Source: Flavicella sp963932955
GTDB taxonomy: Bacteria; Bacteroidota; Bacteroidia; Flavobacteriales; Flavobacteriaceae
DNA: 64,000 nucleotides
Assembly: GCA_963932955.1 (NCBI GenBank)
Contig: CAWVRK010000003.1
Location: 59,398-123,397, forward strand
Direction of reading: 5' to 3'
This document shows positions 59,006 to 64,000 of this stretch, one piece after another (within the stretch, counting starts at the first letter, position 1; each line of letters begins with the position of its first letter). The notes below the pieces were generated by a model, which had not been told where the DNA came from, searched no databases, and saw nothing but the letters and a program-made list of their open reading frames with translations. Position numbers and translations under genes: made by a program.

Positions 59006-60799
59006 ATGGAAACAATAAAAGGAGGTGAGTTTTTAACCAAAGAAACAAAAGCAACCGATGTTTTTATCACGGAAGACTTTTCGGAGGAACAACGAATGAT
59101 GAAAGTCTCGGTACAAGAATTTATTGACCGAGATGTGTGGCCACAAAAAAAACGTTTTGAAGAAGGGGACTATGCTTTTACAGAAGAAATCATGGTCAAA
59201 GCTGGAGAAATGGGGCTTCTGAGTATTTCTGTTCCAGAAGTCTATGGAGGAATGGGCATGGGATTTGTCTCGGCTATGTTGGTTTGTGATTATATTTCTG
59301 GTGCTTCGGGCTCAATGGCTACTGCCTTCGGCGCTCACACAGGGATTGGAACCATGCCTATTTTGTTGTATGGGACTGAGGCCCAAAAACAAAAATACGT
59401 TCCTAAGTTGGCTTCTGGAGAATGGTTTGGCTCTTATTGCCTTACAGAACCCGGAGCCGGAAGTGATGCCAACTCTGGAAAAACAAAAGCAACACTGACA
59501 GAAGATGGCAAGCATTACCTGATTTCTGGTCAAAAAATGTGGATTTCAAATGCAGGGTTTTGCAGCTTGATGATTGTCTTTGCACGAATTGAAGAGGACA
59601 AAAACATCACTGCATTTATCGTTGAATACGACTCAAAAACTCCAAACGGTATTCTCTTGGGCGAGGAAGAACACAAATTAGGCATCAAAGCATCTTCAAC
59701 GAGACAAGTTTTTTTCAGCGATACAAAAGTCCCCATAGAAAACATGCTTTCTGAAAGAGCTGCCGGTTTTAAAATCGCCTTGAATTCATTGAATGTAGGA
59801 CGCATCAAATTGGCTGCAGCCTGCTTGGATGCGTGTAGAAGGATCAACAATGAAGCCATCAAATACGCAAACGAACGGAAGCAATTCAAAACACCCATCT
59901 CCTCTTTTGGCGCCATTCAGTACAAACTCGCAGAAATGGCTACGAAAACATATGTGACAGAATCGGGTTGTTACCGGGCAGCAAAAGACATTCAAAACAA
60001 AATTGATGAATTTATTGCAGCCGGAAAATCACACCAAGAAGCAGAATTAAAAGGAGTCGAAGAATACGCCATCGAATGTGCTATCTTAAAAGTATACGCC
60101 TCTGAAACAGCACAATACGTAACCGATGAGGGCATACAGATATTTGGAGGCATGGGCTTTTCCAAAGAAACGCCCATGGAAGCTGCTTGGCGAGATGCGC
60201 GCATTGGCAGAATCTATGAGGGAACAAATGAGATCAATCGTCTGTTGACCGTTGGCATGCTTCTCAAAAAGGCTTTGAAAGGGGAACTAGACTTGATGAC
60301 TCCAGCAATGGAGGTAGCTCAGGAATTAATGGGCATTCCAGCGTTTGAGACGCCCGACTATTCAGTTTTCCTTTCTGAAGAAAATGCAATGGTCGCAAAA
60401 TTAAAGAAAGTGGCCTTGATGATTGCCGGAAAGGCAGTAGAAACGCATGGCATGGAACTCGAAAAGCAACAACAATTGGTCTCTTGCATAGCAGAAATCA
60501 TCATGGAAATTTATTTGGCAGAATCCACGCTCTTGAAAACAGAAAAAAGAGTACAACAGGCTCCTGATGCAGATAGCAAAGCACAAATTGCCATGGCTCA
60601 ATTGAACCTGTTCAATGCCGTAGAAATCATATCGAGCAAGGCAAAAGAGGCTATTTTTTCATTGCCCAAGGGTGACGATCAGCAAATGATGCTCATGGGC
60701 TTGAAACGCTTCACCAAATACCACAACCATCCTGATGCAATAGCGTTGCGAAAATTAATCGCCTCGAAATTGATCTCTGAAAACAAGTATTCTTTCTAA
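59006..60799 (+). CDS. Acyl-CoA dehydrogenase (FadE-type)
   Basis: A 597-residue flavoprotein that makes trans-2-enoyl-CoA. The ACAD core has FGAHTGIGTMPILLYGTEAQ, CLTEPGAGSDANSGKTKA, KMWISNAGFC, FTKYHNHPDA and GIQIFGGMGFSKETPMEAAW with the catalytic Glu405 in YEGTNEINR. The last 160 residues form an extra helical domain, making this a large ACAD close to Bacillus FadE (594 aa). It is the last of the three beta-oxidation genes; a terminator follows 26 bases later. Electrons should pass to ETF, not seen here. Confidence 0.94.
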   Translation: METIKGGEFLTKETKATDVFITEDFSEEQRMMKVSVQEFIDRDVWPQKKRFEEGDYAFTEEIMVKAGEMGLLSISVPEVYGGMGMGFVSAMLVCDYISGASGSMATAFGAHTGIGTMPILLYGTEAQKQKYVPKLASGEWFGSYCLTEPGAGSDANSGKTKATLTEDGKHYLISGQKMWISNAGFCSLMIVFARIEEDKNITAFIVEYDSKTPNGILLGEEEHKLGIKASSTRQVFFSDTKVPIENMLSERAAGFKIALNSLNVGRIKLAAACLDACRRINNEAIKYANERKQFKTPISSFGAIQYKLAEMATKTYVTESGCYRAAKDIQNKIDEFIAAGKSHQEAELKGVEEYAIECAILKVYASETAQYVTDEGIQIFGGMGFSKETPMEAAWRDARIGRIYEGTNEINRLLTVGMLLKKALKGELDLMTPAMEVAQELMGIPAFETPDYSVFLSEENAMVAKLKKVALMIAGKAVETHGMELEKQQQLVSCIAEIIMEIYLAESTLLKTEKRVQQAPDADSKAQIAMAQLNLFNAVEIISSKAKEAIFSLPKGDDQQMMLMGLKRFTKYHNHPDAIALRKLIASKLISENKYSF

Positions 60800-60824
60800 A
60801 AAAAAGTTTCCCGATAACCATAAG

Positions 60825-60858
60825 AAACACCTTTTGCTAGTCATAAAGGTGTTTTTTT
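60825..60858 (+). terminator. Terminator of the beta-oxidation operon
   Basis: AAACACCTTT (60825-60834) and AAAGGTGTTT (60845-60854) pair around a ten-base loop, followed by further T. It lies 25 bases past the acyl-CoA dehydrogenase stop. Confidence 0.8.
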
Positions 60859-61499
60859 GTACCGTGTATTTGCACAGAGGACAAAAAATCCTAATTGGTA
60901 TGGCAATAGTAGAAAATAATTTTTTAAAATATTGCTATTTTTTTTGCATTATTAACATTTGTTAATTATATTTAATCAAGGGTTGAATGACTAAAATTCT
61001 AGTTCATTGAAAATTGCTTGTAAAGTTTTGAACACTTTTGGACATCTATCGTTACCGATACTAGCTGTTCTGCAACCATGAGGGAGAAAGCCCATCAGTG
61101 TCAAAACAAAGTAAAAATCACACATAATATATACTCTCAAAACTCGATCCTTTGAAGCGAATCTTAGGGTCACAGTTGGTGTTCCAAAATAACTGACAAA
61201 ATGGAAGGAAACGACTCTTGTTTATTGACAATGTCGGTGATTTCTATGTCTGAATTAATTTTTTGGAACAATCAACGAAATGGGGGGGCAACCCCCCATT
61301 TCATTTTAAAACATTCTTGCGAAGAACAAAAATAAAATCCTTGAAGGGTTTCAAACTCAAAAAAAGTCTCACGTTCACACTTTTAACAACCACCAAAATA
61401 CCGGCCCATAAATTGATTTAAAAAAAAATTAAACTGAAAAGCTCCTTTTGCATACAATCCTATTTGTTTGTAAAGAAAACTACAAAACAGTTATTTGAA
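60859..61499. other. Gene-free region with strong hairpin
   Basis: About 640 bases without a convincing gene. A leftward frame at 60991-61173 (60 residues) has no family I recognise and may be chance. At 61277-61302 GAAATGGGGGG and CCCCCCATTTC form a perfect 11-base stem around GCAA, a GNRA-type tetraloop. The hairpin is not followed by a strong T-run on either side. The rest is AT-rich with no repeats seen; it may contain an unidentified RNA or be remnant DNA. Confidence 0.5.
61277..61302. other. Perfect hairpin with GCAA tetraloop
   Basis: The stem GAAATGGGGGG/CCCCCCATTTC has 11 pairs including six G-C in a row, closed by a stable GNRA loop when read on the plus strand. On the minus strand the loop would be TTGC, so the plus-strand reading is preferred. 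It lies 195 bases upstream of the universal stress gene. Confidence 0.65.
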
Positions 61500-62345
61500 A
61501 TGAAAAAAATACTTTTACCTACTGACTTTTCTAAAAATTCATGGAACTCCATTTGCTACGCCTTAGAACTCTATAAAACGACTGATTGTTTGTTTTATTT
61601 GGTGCATACATACACCCCTATACTTTACAATCCAGAGCTCAGTCTTACTAGTAGACGAGATTTAGAACTGATGGACATCACACGTAAAAACTCTCAAAAT
61701 AGACTCAAAAAAACAAAGGAGAAGATTTTAGAAAAATACCCAAATAACAAACATCGATTCGAAACAATTTCATCTTTCAACACCCTACAATCCGAAATCG
61801 AAAAGCTGACGGAAGCACATGCAATTGAGTTGATTGTGATGGGAACCAAAGGAGCTAGTGGGATTCAAAAGATTTTGTTTGGCACTAATACCATTCACGC
61901 AATAGACAAAACAAAGTGTCCGATCCTGGCAATCCCTCAAAAACACCCCTTCTCCCCGCTCGTTAAAATCTTATTTCCAACAAATTACGAAGTAAACTTT
62001 CAAAAAGAAACGCTCAAAGAACTCTTGGAAATTGGCACAAACAACCACTCAATGATCCATATTTTAAACGCCACTTATGGGTACAATTTATCTACCCAAC
62101 AAAAAGAAAACAAATTGCAACTTGAAAAGCTGTTTCATGGCATTGCTCACTTATTTCTCCATGTTGACAACCAAAACACAGAAGAAACTATTGAGAATTT
62201 TAAAAAAAATACACCGATAGACCTGATCGTTATGCTACGTTACAAACACACGTTTTTTGAAAAATTATTTTCAGGTTCTCTGATACATCAAATTGGGTTT
62301 CATTTACAAAAACCGCTGCTGGTTTTGCCTGTACTAAAACAGTAA
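61500..62345 (+). CDS. Universal stress protein (two-domain UspA family)
   Basis: A 281-residue protein from the ATG at 61500; a longer frame from 61464 is less likely. The first Usp domain starts MKKILLPTDFSKNSWNSICY and has the nucleotide motif MGTKGASGIQKILFGTNT (G-2X-G-9X-G-S/T type) with CPILAIP. The second half (about 150-281) is a degenerate Usp domain, PLVKILFPTNYEVNFQKETL, ending in KPLLVLPVL with no clear ATP motif. It is the first of four stress-type genes. Such proteins aid survival in growth arrest or anoxia. Confidence 0.88.
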   Translation: MKKILLPTDFSKNSWNSICYALELYKTTDCLFYLVHTYTPILYNPELSLTSRRDLELMDITRKNSQNRLKKTKEKILEKYPNNKHRFETISSFNTLQSEIEKLTEAHAIELIVMGTKGASGIQKILFGTNTIHAIDKTKCPILAIPQKHPFSPLVKILFPTNYEVNFQKETLKELLEIGTNNHSMIHILNATYGYNLSTQQKENKLQLEKLFHGIAHLFLHVDNQNTEETIENFKKNTPIDLIVMLRYKHTFFEKLFSGSLIHQIGFHLQKPLLVLPVLKQ

Positions 62346-62416
62346 AAGTGACTAAAAACTATAAGGAGTGAAAGAAACTTAATTCATAAACACCAACAAA
62401 CCTAAAGCACAAACCC

Positions 62417-62830
62417 ATGAAGCAAATTGGTATCTGGATTGACAAACGAAAAGCACATATTGTAGACCTTTCAAACAAACAAAACCCATTCAAAACCATT
62501 GCATCCAATTTGGATGATTTTCATGTAAAAGGTGGGGCTGGGACTCGACTCAAAGGGGGGCCACAAGATGTTGTTCACGACAGCAAATACCTTGAGCGTG
62601 AAAAAAAACAACTTAAAAACTATTTCAAAACAATTGTAACTGAAATCAAAGATGCGGATGAATTGGTGATTTTTGGTCCAGCTGAAACCAATTTCAAATT
62701 AAAAAAAGAATTGCAAGAACACTACAAAGAGTTGTTTAATAAGACAAATGAGGTTCAAAAAATAGACAACATAACGGAGAACCAAATTATCGCATTGGTC
62801 CGTGATTATTATTCCAAGCAACGCTACTAA
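62417..62830 (+). CDS. Conserved hypothetical protein (eRF1-domain-3/host-attachment-like fold)
   Basis: A 137-residue protein. It starts MKQIGIWIDKRKAHIVDLSN, followed by FHVKGGAGTRLKGGPQDVVH and KDADELVIFGPAETNFKLKK. The repeated alternation of beta strand and helix and ELVIFGPAE resemble the Baeo/eRF1 domain 3 or host-attachment families. No catalytic residue is known. Relatives occur beside Hsp20 and universal stress genes, as here. It lies between the stress protein and Hsp20 genes. Confidence 0.65.
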   Translation: MKQIGIWIDKRKAHIVDLSNKQNPFKTIASNLDDFHVKGGAGTRLKGGPQDVVHDSKYLEREKKQLKNYFKTIVTEIKDADELVIFGPAETNFKLKKELQEHYKELFNKTNEVQKIDNITENQIIALVRDYYSKQRY

Positions 62831-62943
62831 AAACACCTGCCTCAAAAAAAATAATTTACAGATGTTGACATATATCATTTTATATGCTTTTTTCATCTTT
62901 TATTTTAGAGCATCCGCAGACGTTTAACTTAAATAAATATGCC

Positions 62944-63393
62944 ATGACACTTTTAAAATTCAATACACAAAACGCTCTATTTCCGTGGAGAAATGATGCG
63001 TTTAAAAACTTACTGAGCTTCGACCCGTTTGTCAATGATGATTTCACATTTGACAACGGAATATTGCCAGCCATGAACATTCAAGAAAAAGAAGATTTGT
63101 TTGAAATTGAGTTTGCCGTTCCTGGGTTTTCAAAAGAAGATTTTAACATCACACTCGATGAAAACATCCTACATGTTTCTGGAGAAAAAACCCAAGAGGA
63201 AGAAGAAACAGCAGGAAATTATACACGCAAAGAGTTTTCCTACAATTCTTTTAAAAGATCTCTCAAACTTCCCGCCAATGCCGATTTGGAAGCCAACGTA
63301 AATGCGACTTACAAAAAAGGAATTTTGCAGTTGCAATTGGCAAAAGAGGAGGCTGCAAAAACAATCCCTAAAAAACAGATTGAAATAAGTTGA
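62944..63393 (+). CDS. Small heat shock protein, Hsp20/alpha-crystallin family
   Basis: A 149-residue chaperone from the ATG at 62944 (MTLLKFNTQNALFPWRND); the frame to 62884 is not needed. The alpha-crystallin domain covers about residues 45-145: PAMNIQEKEDLFEIEFAVPG, FSKEDFNITLDENILHVSGE, then YNSFKRSLKLPANADLEANV and the closing YKKGILQLQLAK. The N-terminal arm is Phe- and Trp-containing as usual, and the C-terminal tail KTIPKKQIEI has an I-x-I motif that docks on neighbours. It holds unfolded proteins for refolding. Confidence 0.93.
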   Translation: MTLLKFNTQNALFPWRNDAFKNLLSFDPFVNDDFTFDNGILPAMNIQEKEDLFEIEFAVPGFSKEDFNITLDENILHVSGEKTQEEEETAGNYTRKEFSYNSFKRSLKLPANADLEANVNATYKKGILQLQLAKEEAAKTIPKKQIEIS

Positions 63394-63474
63394 TTGAAGA
63401 TCCATCAACCCACAAACAGACTTGAAATTTGTGTTTGTCACAAAAAATGAGCTGTCATAAAAACCACAGACAAA

Positions 63475-63900
63475 ATGAAAACAAAAGAGATAAAAATAGG
63501 AACCTTAGAGATGCATCAAGCAACCAGTAGTTGGATCTCCGAATTGAAATTCATTGCAGACGTAGAACTTTTTTTTGAAGATTTGATTCTCGATAACACA
63601 CTGGCCTTTCTGGACAAAGAACACATTGCCAAGTGCCAAAAGATAGTAGACTTATTGAAAAAAAATCAAAAGATGGGAGCCGATCTTCTCCAACTGTTAC
63701 AGGTTCACAGAAACCGACTTCAAGAACTGTTGGACGACATTAAAGTTCCCAATGAACACGAAACTTATCGAAACAAACATTTTGACTTGGCCATTCAAAC
63801 AAACACGTTGAAAGAAAGAAATCGAAAACTCAAAAAAGAGCTCTATGTTGTTTTAAAAAAACACCTTAAAAAAAATAAACAAAAGAAAATAACGCTCTAA
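63475..63900 (+). CDS. Helical hypothetical protein at the end of the stress group
   Basis: A 141-residue soluble protein predicted to be helical, with heptad-like stretches WISELKFIADVELFFEDLIL, KCQKIVDLLKKNQKMGADLL and LKERNRKLKKELYVVLKKHL. Basic residues dominate the C terminus (KKNKQKKITL). No family is recognised. It follows the Hsp20 gene by 81 bases and may be part of the same stress group. A coiled-coil partner or regulator role is possible but not shown. Confidence 0.65.
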   Translation: MKTKEIKIGTLEMHQATSSWISELKFIADVELFFEDLILDNTLAFLDKEHIAKCQKIVDLLKKNQKMGADLLQLLQVHRNRLQELLDDIKVPNEHETYRNKHFDLAIQTNTLKERNRKLKKELYVVLKKHLKKNKQKKITL

Positions 63901-63970
63901 AAACTTGTCACTAAATTTCTTAAAGAAACAATTGTGTGATTTTATACATGTGCAGATACTCACCTGAGAA

Positions 63971-64000
63971 AGTTGAGTTGAGTTGAGTTGAGTTGAGTTG
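63971..64000. repeat. Tandem pentanucleotide repeat (AGTTG)n, cut by the window edge
   Basis: Six perfect copies of AGTTG fill 63971-64000 and the window ends inside the tract, so its full length is unknown. It lies about 70 bases after the last gene. Such tracts can change length by slippage. Confidence 0.9.

Noticed and set aside
60991..61173. Leftward 60-codon frame in the gap after the beta-oxidation operon
   Set aside because: No family, no promoter with both boxes and no signal features; retained only as part of the gap description.
62865..62870. TTGACA as a sigma-70-type -35 box before the Hsp20 gene
   Set aside because: No -10 box lies 16-18 bases downstream and this phylum uses a different consensus.
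63971..64000. Start of a CRISPR array
   Set aside because: The units are five bases long with no spacers, so it is a simple tandem repeat.

Overview
The window reads as chromosomal DNA of a member of the Bacteroidota, most likely the family Flavobacteriaceae. Supporting signs are flavobacterial lipoproteins with acidic residues after the lipobox cysteine, many copies of the Bacteroidota promoter element TAnnTTTG (several with a TTG or TTTG box 19-20 bases upstream), a BtuB/BtuG-type vitamin B12 locus, paired class I PPK2 kinases, a cyclophilin-FKBP fusion, and hydroxyacyl-CoA dehydrogenase before hydratase in the beta-oxidation protein. The DNA is AT-rich. I see no insertion sequence, prophage, CRISPR array or rRNA. 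Most genes are housekeeping or conserved accessory genes.

Layout. 1-8000: the start of a secreted LTD/CotH-like protein, a cysteine desulfurase, a calcium-repeat lipoprotein, an Smr protein, two PPK2 kinases and RecQ. 8051-10588: envelope operon kdsD-tatC-lptB. 10614-14111: a FabH-type synthase and a UvrD/PcrA helicase. 14360-18822: vitamin B12 uptake, with a cobalamin riboswitch leading btuB and a BtuG-like surface lipoprotein, and a BtuF-like binding lipoprotein divergent from it. 18917-22406: the cyclophilin-FKBP fusion, four tRNA genes (Gly, then Lys-Tyr-Lys) and an Mla-type lipid transport pair. 22644-25633: a PafA-like phosphatase and a 2-oxoacid dehydrogenase E2.

25870-31766 holds two divergent blocks around a TetR-type regulator: tspO, DUF2452, a 56-residue protein and an SDR lacking the usual catalytic Tyr on one side; TetR, an ABC1/UbiB-type kinase, a flavin reductase-like protein and an SDR-DUF2867 protein on the other. 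Directly next to it lies an almost complete heme pathway, hemA-C-D-B-L-E-F on the minus strand, and divergently an AraC/PchR-type regulator whose stop overlaps the start of hemH. The regulator carries a Cys-Pro dipeptide in its linker, a possible heme-sensing motif. Protoporphyrinogen oxidase is the one late step not seen here.

41448-51186: nucleoside phosphorylase, a tiny exported peptide, a DUF721 protein with recF, a TPR membrane protein, ribH, and a run mutL-rhomboid-rhomboid-EEP hydrolase-pseudouridine synthase. 51211-54689 (minus): a sigma-54 activator with no DNA-binding domain and an ABC exporter. 54829-60799: a MarR regulator with a palindrome next to its promoter, then a fatty acid beta-oxidation operon (fadN-like, thiolase, acyl-CoA dehydrogenase). 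60859-61499 is a gene-free stretch with a strong hairpin. 61500-63900 is a small stress group (universal stress protein, conserved protein, Hsp20, helical protein). The window ends inside a tandem AGTTG repeat.

I did not find a convincing new defence or mobile system. The best leads are the CP motif in the regulator before hemH, the TspO/SDR/TetR/kinase block beside the heme genes, the MutL lacking its nuclease motifs, and the sigma-54 activator without a helix-turn-helix.
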